28,610 nucleotides of DNA from Euzebyaceae bacterium (lineage in GTDB: Bacteria > Actinomycetota > Nitriliruptoria > Euzebyales > Egibacteraceae). Of the stretch, positions 7,378 to 15,211 are shown piece by piece. Each line of letters begins with the position of its first letter. The stretch's first letter is position 1. Position numbers and translations under genes: made by a program. The notes below the pieces were generated by a model. That model had not been told where the DNA came from, searched no databases, and saw nothing but the letters and a program-made list of their open reading frames with translations. Location of the stretch: positions 1 to 28,610 of the forward strand of contig JACCXR010000259.1 of the NCBI GenBank assembly GCA_013696915.1, written 5' to 3'.

Positions 7378-9075
7378 TCACGACAGACCGGTGATCTCGC
7401 CGTCGGCGTCGATGTCGATCCGCTCGGCGGCGGGCGAGGACGATAGGCCTGGCATAGTTCGCATGTCACCGCAGATGGGGTAGATGAAGCCGGCGCCGAC
7501 CGATGCGCGCGCTTCCCTCACCGGCAGTTGCCAACCGGTCGGCGCTCCCTTGAGGGACGGGTCAGACGAGATGGACAGGTGGGTCTTGGCGATGCACACC
7601 GGCAGCTTGCCGTAGCCGTTGCGCTCGTACGAGTCCAGCTGGCGGGAGGCTTTGAGGTCGTACTCCACACCCGCCGCCCCGTACACCCGCGTGGCGACGG
7701 CCTCGATCTTGTCGCGCAGGGTGGCGTCGTCGGGGTAGAGCAGCTCGAACTGGCTCGGCTCCTCGGACGCCTCGGCGACGGCCTCCGCCAGCTCCACCGC
7801 TCCCTTGCCCCCCTCCGCGAAGTGGGTGCACACCGCGACCCGCGCCCCCATCTTCTCGGCGATCGCGCGGATGGCGTCGTGCTCGCTCGGGTGGTCGCTG
7901 GGGAAGGCGTTGATGGCCACGACCGGGGAGACCCCGTGGAGGCGGACGTTTTCGATCTGCTTGCGCAGGTTGGCCCCGCCGGCGTGCACGTCGTCCGGGT
8001 TCTCCGCCAGCATGTCCTCCGGGAGCGGGCGGCCGGCCACGACCGTGAAGCGCCCCGAGTGCGCCTTCAGCGCTCGCACGGTGGCCACGAGCACGGCGGC
8101 GTCGGGCGCGAGCCCCGACGCGCGGCACTTGATGTTGAAGAATCGCTCCGCGCCCATGTCAGCGCCGAAGCCGGCCTCGGTGACGAGGTAGTCCCCGCCG
8201 CGAATGCCGATGAGGTCGGCGACCACCGAGGAGTTGCCGTGGGCGATGTTGCCGAAGGGTCCAGCGTGCACGAGGACCGGCGTGCTCTCCAACGTCTGCA
8301 GGAGGTTCGGCTTGATGGCCTCGCGCATGATCACCGTCATGGCGCCAGCAGCCTCGAGATCCTCCGCGGTGATCGGCTTGTCGTCCGAGCTGGCGCCGAT
8401 CACGATCCGGCCCATGCGCTCCCGCATGTCCTGCAGCGAGGTGGACAGCGCCAGCACCGCCATGACCTCCGACGCCGCGGTGATGTCGAAGCCGGTCTGT
8501 CTGGGCACGCCCTCGGCGCGCGACCCCAGGCCGGCGACGATGTTGCGGAGCGCCCGGTCGTTCACGTCGAGCACGCGCCGCCACGAGACGCTGTGCTGAT
8601 CGATGTCAAGCGCATCGCCCTGGTGGATGTGGTTGTCGATCATCGCCGCGAGCAGGTTGTGCGCCGCGGTGACGGCGTGCATGTCACCGGTGAGGTGGAG
8701 GTTGAGCGTCTCCATCGGCACCACCTGGCTGTAGCCGCCCCCGGCCGCCCCGCCCTTGATGCCGAAGGTGGGCCCCATGGAGGGCTGACGGACCGCCACA
8801 GTCGCTCGCTTGCCGATGTGCCGGAAGGCCTGCCCCAACCCCACCGTCGTCGTGGTCTTCCCCTCGCCGAGGGGAGTGGGGGTGATCGCCGTCACGACGA
8901 CGTACTTCGCCCGTGGCCGGTCCGCGAGTTCGGAGATCGCCGACAGCTTGACCTTCGCCACGCTCGTCCCGTACGGCTCGAGCAGATGGTCGGAGATCCC
9001 CATCCCCGCGGCCACCTCGTCGAGGGGCTTGAGCGTCGCGCCGCGCGCGATGTGGAGGTCCGTGGGAAACGACAT
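7378..9075 (-). CDS. fhs: Formate-tetrahydrofolate ligase
   Basis: The 565-residue protein matches formyl-THF synthetase in length and motifs: the ATP-binding stretch TPTPLGEGKTTTTVGLGQAF (residues about 66-85), RQPSMGPTFGIKGGAAGGGY, a long conserved FNIKCR region, and the C-terminal PICGDMRTMPGL. It interconverts formate plus ATP plus THF with 10-formyl-THF; in methylotrophic catabolism it runs towards formate and recovers ATP. It starts 25 bases after the gamma-subunit gene and is followed by folD, so C1 disposal appears built into the same transcript as N-methylglutamate oxidation. All recognisable motifs are intact. Confidence 0.97.
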   Translation of the reverse strand: MSFPTDLHIARGATLKPLDEVAAGMGISDHLLEPYGTSVAKVKLSAISELADRPRAKYVVVTAITPTPLGEGKTTTTVGLGQAFRHIGKRATVAVRQPSMGPTFGIKGGAAGGGYSQVVPMETLNLHLTGDMHAVTAAHNLLAAMIDNHIHQGDALDIDQHSVSWRRVLDVNDRALRNIVAGLGSRAEGVPRQTGFDITAASEVMAVLALSTSLQDMRERMGRIVIGASSDDKPITAEDLEAAGAMTVIMREAIKPNLLQTLESTPVLVHAGPFGNIAHGNSSVVADLIGIRGGDYLVTEAGFGADMGAERFFNIKCRASGLAPDAAVLVATVRALKAHSGRFTVVAGRPLPEDMLAENPDDVHAGGANLRKQIENVRLHGVSPVVAINAFPSDHPSEHDAIRAIAEKMGARVAVCTHFAEGGKGAVELAEAVAEASEEPSQFELLYPDDATLRDKIEAVATRVYGAAGVEYDLKASRQLDSYERNGYGKLPVCIAKTHLSISSDPSLKGAPTGWQLPVREARASVGAGFIYPICGDMRTMPGLSSSPAAERIDIDADGEITGLS

Positions 9076-9100
9076 TGCGTGCTCCTTGCCGGTCGGAGGG

Positions 9101-9736
9101 TCAGACGGTGGAGGCGGTGAAGCCGTCGATCTCGATGTCGTGGTGCACCCCGGCGTCGACCAGCGCGTCGAACAGGTACTGCCCTGAGGAGCGCTCGCAG
9201 TGCAGCAGATAGGAGCGGCTGGCGCGCTCCTCGCCGAGGTCGTCGCGGATCACGTCGGTCACGAGCTTGGCGACCGAGGTGCGCAGCGCCGAGGAGTTCG
9301 GGGTGACCGCGTCCGCGAAGTCGATGGCGCAGAGCTTCGCGAGGACCACCGGGCTCTCCGCCCCGGTCAGGCGCACGAGCGCCCGCGAGTGGGTGAAGTC
9401 GGTGACCGTGACGAACTCACCGCCTGGGCGGGGCGCGCGGGCCGCCGCCTCGGCCGCCGAACCCGGCGCCGCCAGGAGCAGCCACTCTCCCGGACCCGAC
9501 CCCACGACCAGGGTGCCGTGCTCGTCCCGCTCGGACCGGCCGAGCTCGACCCCGAGCGCGGAGGCGACGGCGCCGTCCTCGGCAGCGCGCACGAGCACCT
9601 TCGACAGGGGGGTGGCGTCGCAGATCCGCAGGGCGCCCACGGCGCGTTGGGTGGTGACCAGCCAGCCGTCGAGGACCGCGGTGGGCTCGGGTGGCGCGAT
9701 GGGGCTTCGAGCGACGGGTGCCGCGATGTCAGCCAC
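9101..9736 (-). CDS. mgdD: N-methylglutamate dehydrogenase / sarcosine oxidase gamma subunit
   Basis: The 211-residue protein resembles SoxG, the gamma subunit of heterotetrameric sarcosine oxidase. Typical stretches are GPGEWLLLAAPG (about residue 80), VTDFTHSRALVRLTG, and the C-terminal RSYLLHCERSSGQYLFDALVDA. In the family it packs against the alpha subunit and has no cofactor of its own. It starts with GTG and overlaps the end of the alpha gene by eight bases. Because gmaS and mgsABC are divergently encoded next door, the complex is better read as N-methylglutamate dehydrogenase (MgdD) than sarcosine oxidase, though sequence alone does not separate the two substrates. Confidence 0.85.
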   Translation of the reverse strand: MADIAAPVARSPIAPPEPTAVLDGWLVTTQRAVGALRICDATPLSKVLVRAAEDGAVASALGVELGRSERDEHGTLVVGSGPGEWLLLAAPGSAAEAAARAPRPGGEFVTVTDFTHSRALVRLTGAESPVVLAKLCAIDFADAVTPNSSALRTSVAKLVTDVIRDDLGEERASRSYLLHCERSSGQYLFDALVDAGVHHDIEIDGFTASTV

Positions 9737-12536
9737 GCATCCTCACCCCTTCCGGGTCGACGTGGGCATGCTGCTCGGTGACCCGCGCGGTGATGCGCCG
9801 GCCGTCCGGCAGCTGCACGGTCACTCGGGTTCCGGCCGCGCGCAGGTGGGGGGCGACGAAGCCGAGGCAGATCGAGCGGCCGAGGGTCGGCGACATGCGG
9901 CTGGAGGTGACGCGCCCCACGATGACGTTGCGGCCCTCGACGATCTGGCTGGCCTCCGGGGGCACCACCGAGCCGTCCTCCGGTTGGAGGCCCACGAGGA
10001 CGAAGTAGTCGTCCCGGTCGCGCTGCCAGACCAACTCCGGCTTGCCGGCGAAGTCATCCTTGTCCAGCTTGATCGCCCAGTCGATCCCGGCACCGAAGGC
10101 CTGGGTGAGGCCGTCGGTGTCCTGCCCGACGATGGCGTGGCCCTTCTCCAGGCGCATGATCCGCTGCGCCTCGACCCCGAACGGCTTGATGCCGAGGTCG
10201 TCGCCGACGTCCAGGAGCGTCTCCCAGACGTGCAGCCCGTACATGGCCGGCGCGTGGATCTCGTAGCTCAGCTCACCGGTGAAACCGATCCGCCACATGA
10301 AGCAGTCGTCCACGCCGGCGACGCGACCCTCGCGCACGTGCATGTACGGGAAGGCCTCGGGATCCAGATCGACCCCTTCGGTGACACGCTGCAGCAACTC
10401 CCGGGACCGCGGGCCCGCGACGTTCATGCTCGCGTAGCCGGTCGTCATCGGGATGACGTGCACCTGCCAGTCCGGCCGCTCGGTCTGCAGCCAGCCCTCC
10501 ACCCACTCCCAGACCGTGGCGGCACCCGATGAGGTGGTGCTCATGAGGTAGCGGTCCTCGCCCAGCCGCCCGGTCACACCGTCGTCCAGCACGACGCCGT
10601 CCTCGGCGCACATGACCCCGTAGCGGACCCTGCCGACGTCCAGCTTCGACCACTTGTTGACGTAGAGCAGGTTGAGCAGCCTCGGCACGTCGGGGCCCCG
10701 CAGATCCAGCTTGCCGAGCGGGGTGACGTCGATGATGCCGACACGCTCGCGGACGTTGCGCACCTCCTGCGCCGGGTCGCCGTAGCGGTCCGGCCGGATC
10801 CACGCCCCGGCGACCAGCGGCGTCGCGCCGTGCGCCTCGTGCCAGCGCTGCATCGGGGAGTACCGCACCGGCTCGAGGATGCGACCGGCGAGGGCGCCGA
10901 GGGTGACGGGGGCGTACGGGGGCCGCCACACGGTCGTGCCCGTCTCGCCGATGGTGCGGCCGGTCGCGCGGGATAGCACGGCGACCGCGTTGACGGTCTC
11001 GAGCTTTCCCTGCACCGGCCCCATCGTCACCGTCGTGTAGCGCTTCACCAGCTCGACCGAGTCGTACCCCTCCCGGGCGGCGCTGAGGAGATCCTTCGAC
11101 GAGACGTCCTCGGAGAAGTCGACCATCCCGTGCGTGCGGCCGATGAAGTGCTCGGGGTGCCGTCCCGCCGGCAGCGCCGGGATGCGCACCGCCTCGCCGC
11201 GGCCGGCGGCGCGCCGGGCCGCCTCGGCGCCGGTGGCCCGGGCGTGGGCGATGAGCGCGTCGGTGTCCCCCGTCCCGGCGATGCCGCCCGTGGGCAGCAC
11301 GTCGTCAGGCAGCCGCGACGGCAGGAAGCGCGCCGCCTCGGCGACGTAGACCGGCTTGTCGCCGGCCATGTTGAGCAGGGACGTCGGCGCGGTCCAGCCC
11401 GCGGCGGTGACCACGAGGTCGCAGTCGATGCGGGCGCCGTCGTGACACTGCACGCTGCGCACCCCGCCGCCGCCCCGGGCGGCGACCAGGTCCTCGCCTC
11501 GGCGGACGTCGAGGACGCGGCGGACCTCGACGCCGATCCGGGCGAGATCCTCCGCGGCGGCGTCCCCCTCCGGGTTCGCGCTCAGCACGACGGCACGGTG
11601 GCCGGGACGGACCGCGTGGAGGTTGATCAGCCGCCGAACGGCTGTGGAGAGCATCACCCCGGGGACGTCGTTGCCCTGGAACACGTAGGGCCGCTCGATC
11701 AGGCCGGCGGCGACCACGAGGACCTTGGCGCGCGCCTTGACCAGCCGTTCACAGGCGTGCGGCAGCTCCCGCTGCACGATGGCGAGCCAGTTGCCGTCGT
11801 AGCGGCCGACCACGACCGAGTTCGTCATCACCTCGATGGCGGGCTGGGCGGCGATGAGATCTCGCAGCTGGTGCAGCCTGGCGAGATCCTCCGTGCCCCC
11901 CCAGCGCAGATGCCCACCGAGGTCGTGCTCCTCCTCGACGAGCAGGACCTGCGCGCCCGACTCGGCGGCCGCCAGCGCGGCGGTGATCCCGGCCGGTCCC
12001 GCGCCGGCGACGACCACGTCGGGATGGGCGTAGCGCTTGTCGTAGTAGTCGCGCGGGTCGTCCGGGGACGTGCGACCTCCCGCGGAGAAGCGCTTCAGCA
12101 CCGACTGGTACGCCGGCAGGAGCACCTGCGGCTTCATGAACGTCTTGTAGTAGAAGCCGGCGCCGATGAACCGGCCGACGAGCTGGTTCGCCGCCCGCAC
12201 GTCGAAGCGGAGCGACGGCCAGGTGTTCTGCGACGCCACGTCCATGCCGTCCCGCAGGCGGCGGTGCGCGCCACGGACGTTCGGCTCGTCGTCGACCTGC
12301 AGCATGCAGCCCGGGTCGTGGTAGCTGGCCGACAGCAGACCCCGCGGGCGGTGGTACTTGAAGCTGCGCGAGAACACGCGCACCCCGGAGGCGGCGAGGG
12401 CCGAGGCGATCGTGTCCCCCGCGAACCCGACGCGCGGCGCGCCGTTCCAGCGGAACGACAGGGGCCGCCCGCGCTCGATCACCTCACCCGGCTGGGCGTC
12501 CAGACGCATCGGCGCGGCGACGGCGGTCAGGCTCAC
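9729..12536 (-). CDS. mgdC: N-methylglutamate dehydrogenase / sarcosine oxidase alpha subunit
   Basis: The 935-residue protein has the full SoxA architecture. An N-terminal 2Fe-2S-ferredoxin-like domain (about residues 20-100) lacks a recognisable cysteine cluster, as usual for SoxA. A nucleotide-binding domain follows, with GAGPAG at 178-183. The C-terminal half is a GcvT-like folate-binding domain, containing GATPLVAGAWIRPDRYG and GFTGELSYEIHAP. The family oxidises an N-methyl amino acid and transfers the released C1 unit to THF as methylene-THF. The start is GTG, in a GTGA overlap with the delta-subunit stop. The order beta-delta-alpha-gamma matches mgdABCD. N-methylglutamate is the likely substrate from context; sarcosine remains possible. 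Confidence 0.88.
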   Translation of the reverse strand: MSLTAVAAPMRLDAQPGEVIERGRPLSFRWNGAPRVGFAGDTIASALAASGVRVFSRSFKYHRPRGLLSASYHDPGCMLQVDDEPNVRGAHRRLRDGMDVASQNTWPSLRFDVRAANQLVGRFIGAGFYYKTFMKPQVLLPAYQSVLKRFSAGGRTSPDDPRDYYDKRYAHPDVVVAGAGPAGITAALAAAESGAQVLLVEEEHDLGGHLRWGGTEDLARLHQLRDLIAAQPAIEVMTNSVVVGRYDGNWLAIVQRELPHACERLVKARAKVLVVAAGLIERPYVFQGNDVPGVMLSTAVRRLINLHAVRPGHRAVVLSANPEGDAAAEDLARIGVEVRRVLDVRRGEDLVAARGGGGVRSVQCHDGARIDCDLVVTAAGWTAPTSLLNMAGDKPVYVAEAARFLPSRLPDDVLPTGGIAGTGDTDALIAHARATGAEAARRAAGRGEAVRIPALPAGRHPEHFIGRTHGMVDFSEDVSSKDLLSAAREGYDSVELVKRYTTVTMGPVQGKLETVNAVAVLSRATGRTIGETGTTVWRPPYAPVTLGALAGRILEPVRYSPMQRWHEAHGATPLVAGAWIRPDRYGDPAQEVRNVRERVGIIDVTPLGKLDLRGPDVPRLLNLLYVNKWSKLDVGRVRYGVMCAEDGVVLDDGVTGRLGEDRYLMSTTSSGAATVWEWVEGWLQTERPDWQVHVIPMTTGYASMNVAGPRSRELLQRVTEGVDLDPEAFPYMHVREGRVAGVDDCFMWRIGFTGELSYEIHAPAMYGLHVWETLLDVGDDLGIKPFGVEAQRIMRLEKGHAIVGQDTDGLTQAFGAGIDWAIKLDKDDFAGKPELVWQRDRDDYFVLVGLQPEDGSVVPPEASQIVEGRNVIVGRVTSSRMSPTLGRSICLGFVAPHLRAAGTRVTVQLPDGRRITARVTEQHAHVDPEGVRMRG

Positions 12537-12874
12537 AGGACATCACCGCCGGCGTCCGGTCCCGCCTCGGTGGTCGCGGCGCGGTCGGTGACGCCGAGCA
12601 GCGGCTCGGCGCCCGCCGGCGCCTGCTCCGGGCGCCATGTGCGGCGCACCTCGTCGGTGATCGTATGGCGCTCAGCGCCGAAGTACTGCCGGCACCCCGT
12701 CCGGTGGAACCACTGCTCGCGGACCCAGCCCGCCGCGTTGGTGTGGTTGTAGAGGTAGGCGCGCCACTGCTGGGGAGTGGTGGTCGCGACGTCGGGACGC
12801 CGCCTCGGCTCGCCGACGTAGCGGAACTCCGACACGTTGCGCGGCCCGCACCACGGGCACGGCAGCAGGATCAC
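12533..12874 (-). CDS. mgdB: N-methylglutamate dehydrogenase / sarcosine oxidase delta subunit
   Basis: The 113-residue product corresponds to SoxD, the small zinc-binding subunit. I chose the GTG at 12874 over upstream starts. It has a GGGGAGGG ribosome binding site about nine bases upstream, and it places the zinc ligand pair at C6 and C9 (ILLPCPWCGPRN), the same positions as in characterised SoxD. The other ligands would be H57 and C61 in FHRTGCRQYF. The stop overlaps the alpha-subunit start (GTGA). A 105-base gap holding a repeat element separates it from the beta-subunit gene. The C-terminal tail after about residue 85 is longer and alanine-rich. Confidence 0.87.
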   Translation of the reverse strand: MILLPCPWCGPRNVSEFRYVGEPRRRPDVATTTPQQWRAYLYNHTNAAGWVREQWFHRTGCRQYFGAERHTITDEVRRTWRPEQAPAGAEPLLGVTDRAATTEAGPDAGGDVL

Positions 12875-12899
12875 CGGGCGCCGCCCTCCCCTGAGTGGT

Positions 12900-12963
12900 G
12901 AATGCGCCCGAGCCTGCGAGGGCGATTCTCCCAATCTCGATCGTGGCGGTGCGGAGCACCGCC
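12900..12963 (+). repeat. Interspersed two-hairpin repeat, copy 2
   Basis: This element in the mgdA-mgdB gap pairs with the copy at 2725-2785 in the same orientation. The first stem is GAATGCGCC (12900-12908) with GGGCGATTC (12920-12928), imperfect. The second is a perfect 8-base stem, GGCGGTGC (12945-12952), loop GGA, GCACCGCC (12956-12963). The loop region GAGCCTGCG and the linker GCGATTCTC are identical between copies, whereas the arms of the second hairpin differ compensatingly. Lying inside an operon, it might tune the ratio of the beta subunit to the other three by mRNA processing or stability; that is inference. Confidence 0.7.
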
Positions 12964-12979
12964 CTCCCCCGATCGATTG

Positions 12980-14281
12980 TCAGTGGCCAACGGACGCCGC
13001 CCCCTTCTCGCCGACGAGACGCCCATCGGCGAACCGGGCGAGGTCGAAGGTGGCGATGATCTCCGGCGTCTTCGTGGTGGCGATCAGCTCAGCCATCGAC
13101 TCGCCCGACACCGGCCCCGCCTTGAAGCCGTAGGTGCCCCACCCGACGTCGAGGTAGAACCCCTCGACCGGGGTCGGACCCATGATCGGCGAGTAGTCGG
13201 GCGTCATGTCGCACAGCCCCGCCCACTGGCGCAGCAGCCGGACCTTGGAGAGCGACGGCATGAGCGCCAGGACGTGGCCGGCCAGCTCCTCGATAAACTC
13301 CAGCGATCCTCGCATCGAGTAGGACGTGAAGGGGTCGACGCTGGCGCCGAAGACCAGCTCGCCGCGGTCGGTCTGGCTGACGTACACGTGCAGGCTGCCG
13401 GACACGACCACGGTGTCGAGGAAGGGCTTGACCGGCTCGGTCACGGCCGCCTGCAGCGGGAAGGTCGCCACCGGCGTGCGCACCCCCACCATGTCGGAGA
13501 TCAGCGTCGACCACCCGGCGGTGCAGTTGACGACCACGGGGGTGGCGATGTCGCCCCTGGTGGTCCGCACCGCGGTGACCCGATCGCGGGCGACCTGGAT
13601 CCCGGTCACCTCCGTGCCCTGGTGGATGTGCACGCCGTGGGCGTCGGCCCCCCGGGCGTACCCCCACACGACGGCGTCATGGCGGATCGTGCCACCCGGC
13701 GGGTGGTGCAGCGCGCCGAGGATGGGGTAGCGGGCGCTGGCCGAGGTGTCCATGTAGGGCACGAGGCGCTTGATGTCCTCCGGGCTGATGACCTCGGAGT
13801 CGACGCCCTCCAGCTTGTTCACCTCGGCACGCCAGCGCATCGTTCGCAGCGAGCTGTCGTTGTGCGCCAGCGTGAGGTGACCGCGCTGGGAGAACATGAC
13901 GTTGAAGTTCAGGTCCGCCGACAGCCGTTCGTACAGCTTCACCGAGCGGTCGTAGAAGCGCACGCCCTCCGGGGTCAGGTAGTTCGACCGCACGATGGCG
14001 GTGTTGCGCCCCGATCCGCCGCTCCCGATGTAGCCCTTGTCGAGCACGGCGACGTCGGTGATGCCGTGGTTGGCGGCGAGGTAGTAGGCGGTGGCCAGCC
14101 CGTGCACGCCCCCGCCGACGATGACCACGTCATAGCTGGGGCGGAGGTCATGCGCCCGCCACGCTCGCGGCCATGGCGACTTCCTCAACCCCCGGGTGAA
14201 CAGGGCGAAGGCCGAGTAGCGCGCCGTCGGCCGGTGGCCGTTGCGGGAGCCGTCGTGCGCTCCACCTACCCCCACCAACAT
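12980..14281 (-). CDS. mgdA: N-methylglutamate dehydrogenase / sarcosine oxidase beta subunit
   Basis: The product (433 residues from this start) is a DAO-family flavoprotein matching SoxB: a YSAFALFTRGLR opening, YDVVIVGGGVHGLATAYYL (FAD site), GSGGSGRNTAIVRSNYLTPEG, and GGTIRHDAVVWGYARGADAHG, the region that carries the covalent-flavin histidine in the family. It ends with GWGTYGFKAGPVSGESMAELIA. It would oxidise the N-methyl group of N-methylglutamate. The start is uncertain: the ATG at 14281 lies only three bases after AGGAG, and the following TTG or GTG codons have better spacing. In-frame ATG codons exist upstream, up to 14359, but would add sequence not seen in SoxB. A close relative, the DAO protein at 25588-26922, lies in the facing operon. 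Confidence 0.87.
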   Translation of the reverse strand: MLVGVGGAHDGSRNGHRPTARYSAFALFTRGLRKSPWPRAWRAHDLRPSYDVVIVGGGVHGLATAYYLAANHGITDVAVLDKGYIGSGGSGRNTAIVRSNYLTPEGVRFYDRSVKLYERLSADLNFNVMFSQRGHLTLAHNDSSLRTMRWRAEVNKLEGVDSEVISPEDIKRLVPYMDTSASARYPILGALHHPPGGTIRHDAVVWGYARGADAHGVHIHQGTEVTGIQVARDRVTAVRTTRGDIATPVVVNCTAGWSTLISDMVGVRTPVATFPLQAAVTEPVKPFLDTVVVSGSLHVYVSQTDRGELVFGASVDPFTSYSMRGSLEFIEELAGHVLALMPSLSKVRLLRQWAGLCDMTPDYSPIMGPTPVEGFYLDVGWGTYGFKAGPVSGESMAELIATTKTPEIIATFDLARFADGRLVGEKGAASVGH

Positions 14282-14347
14282 CGACTCCTCATGCCCGCGC
14301 CGGGGTGCCATCACTGAACCGTCTCGGGCAGCATAGAGCCTATGGGA

Positions 14348-14363
14348 AACAGCGTCCACTGTT
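14348..14363. promoter_or_regulatory. Imperfect 16-base palindrome upstream of mgdA, possible operator
   Basis: The sequence AACAGCGTCCACTGTT pairs in six of eight positions (AACAG with CTGTT plus one inner pair). It lies in the 116-base gap between the regulator gene and mgdA, next to a TTGAAT hexamer on the minus strand that could be a -35 element. I could not find a convincing -10. The minus-strand 8-mer ACAGTGGA within it recurs on the plus strand at 15165-15172, in front of gmaS. A binding site for the neighbouring XRE-cupin regulator is a guess. Confidence 0.25.
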
Positions 14364-14397
14364 ATTCAACGCCCCCGGCGGTGCCGCCGCGGAGGCC

Positions 14398-15078
14398 TCA
14401 GCGCCGCCGGGGTAGTCGCGGCGGCAAGGAAGCCACAGACTTGACGCTGAGGAAGCGGATGGGCAGCCGCACGAGCTCGGCGGGGCCGTGCAGCACCTCG
14501 CCGTTGAACTGCAGCGCATCGCCGGGGTGGAGCACGTGGCGGCGCTTGCCGTAGGAGTACTCCATCACGCCGTCTAGCATGTAGATGAGTTCGGTTCCGG
14601 CGTGCTGGTACAACGGAAAGACCTCGCCGGTGTCGCGCAGGGTCACGAGCATCGGCTCCAGCCGGTCATGCGGCGCCCGCATCACGCCCAGGAGCTGGTA
14701 GTGGTGCCCGGACTGCGTGCCGCGATGCTGCAGCTCCAGCCCCTGGCCCGCCTTGACGTGGAGGACGTCGCCCTCCTCGTCCAGCCCCCGGAAGAACGCG
14801 GTCACGGGGACGCCGATGGCGGTCGCGAGGCCCGCGAGTGTCGCGAGGCTCGGCGACGCCTGGGCGTTCTCGATCTTCGAGAGCATCCCCTTCGACAGCC
14901 CACCGCGTTGGGCTAGCTGGCCCACGGTGAGCCCCAACTGGAGCCGATACTCCCGCACCCGTTGGCCGATGGTCGCGCCGAGGGCCGCCTCCAGCCCGAG
15001 CGCCTCCGCGTCACCGCCCGCCCACCCGTCTTCAGGCGCGGAGGCGTCTTCGGAAGGGGCGGGCTGGGAACTGGTCAC
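14398..15078 (-). CDS. XRE-family transcriptional regulator with C-terminal cupin domain
   Basis: The 226-residue protein has a helix-turn-helix of the Cro/XRE type at about residues 37-97 (TIGQRVREYRLQLGLTVGQL, then GGLSKGMLSKIENAQASPSL) and a cupin_2 domain at about 130-215 (LYQHAGTELIYMLDGVMEY, HPGDALQFNGEVLHGP). This architecture is shared with PuuR-like regulators of amine and amino-acid catabolism, in which the cupin senses a small ligand. It starts with GTG and is transcribed away from gmaS, and it is the first gene of the minus strand that continues into mgdABCD. It probably controls both operons in response to a methylated amine or pathway intermediate; the ligand is unknown. The first 30 residues are acidic and look unstructured. 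Confidence 0.88.
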   Translation of the reverse strand: MTSSQPAPSEDASAPEDGWAGGDAEALGLEAALGATIGQRVREYRLQLGLTVGQLAQRGGLSKGMLSKIENAQASPSLATLAGLATAIGVPVTAFFRGLDEEGDVLHVKAGQGLELQHRGTQSGHHYQLLGVMRAPHDRLEPMLVTLRDTGEVFPLYQHAGTELIYMLDGVMEYSYGKRRHVLHPGDALQFNGEVLHGPAELVRLPIRFLSVKSVASLPPRLPRRR

Positions 15079-15211
15079 GGCGCCAACCTACCCGCCGGCA
15101 AGGACGTTTCTTTGCGTGATCGCCGAAAACCCGTTGTCCCCCGAGAGGAGACCGTGTTTACTCACAGTGGATCGATTGCGGTCAACGGCGCAGGCGACTG
15201 GGGCTCGAACG
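15079..15211. promoter_or_regulatory. Divergent promoter region between the regulator gene and gmaS
   Basis: This 133-base gap must hold the promoters of both catabolic operons. It has a less GC-rich patch (15106-15131) with a weak dyad: GTTTCTTTGCG facing CGCCGAAAACC across TGAT, 7 of 11 positions pairing. GAGAGGAG at 15143-15150 resembles a ribosome binding site, but it lies too far from the gmaS ATG; GTG codons at 15154 (out of frame) and 15167 (in frame) follow it. No confident -35/-10 pair could be assigned. Confidence 0.45.

Noticed and set aside
7528..9120. 530-codon plus-strand open frame opposite fhs
   Set aside because: Antisense shadow of fhs with no recognisable domain or ribosome binding site.
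12980..14281. Reading the four-subunit enzyme as plain sarcosine oxidase (soxBDAG) for glycine betaine breakdown
   Set aside because: It cannot be excluded by sequence, but no betaine or dimethylglycine enzymes or serine hydroxymethyltransferase are nearby, while gmaS and mgsABC are directly adjacent, so N-methylglutamate dehydrogenase is preferred.
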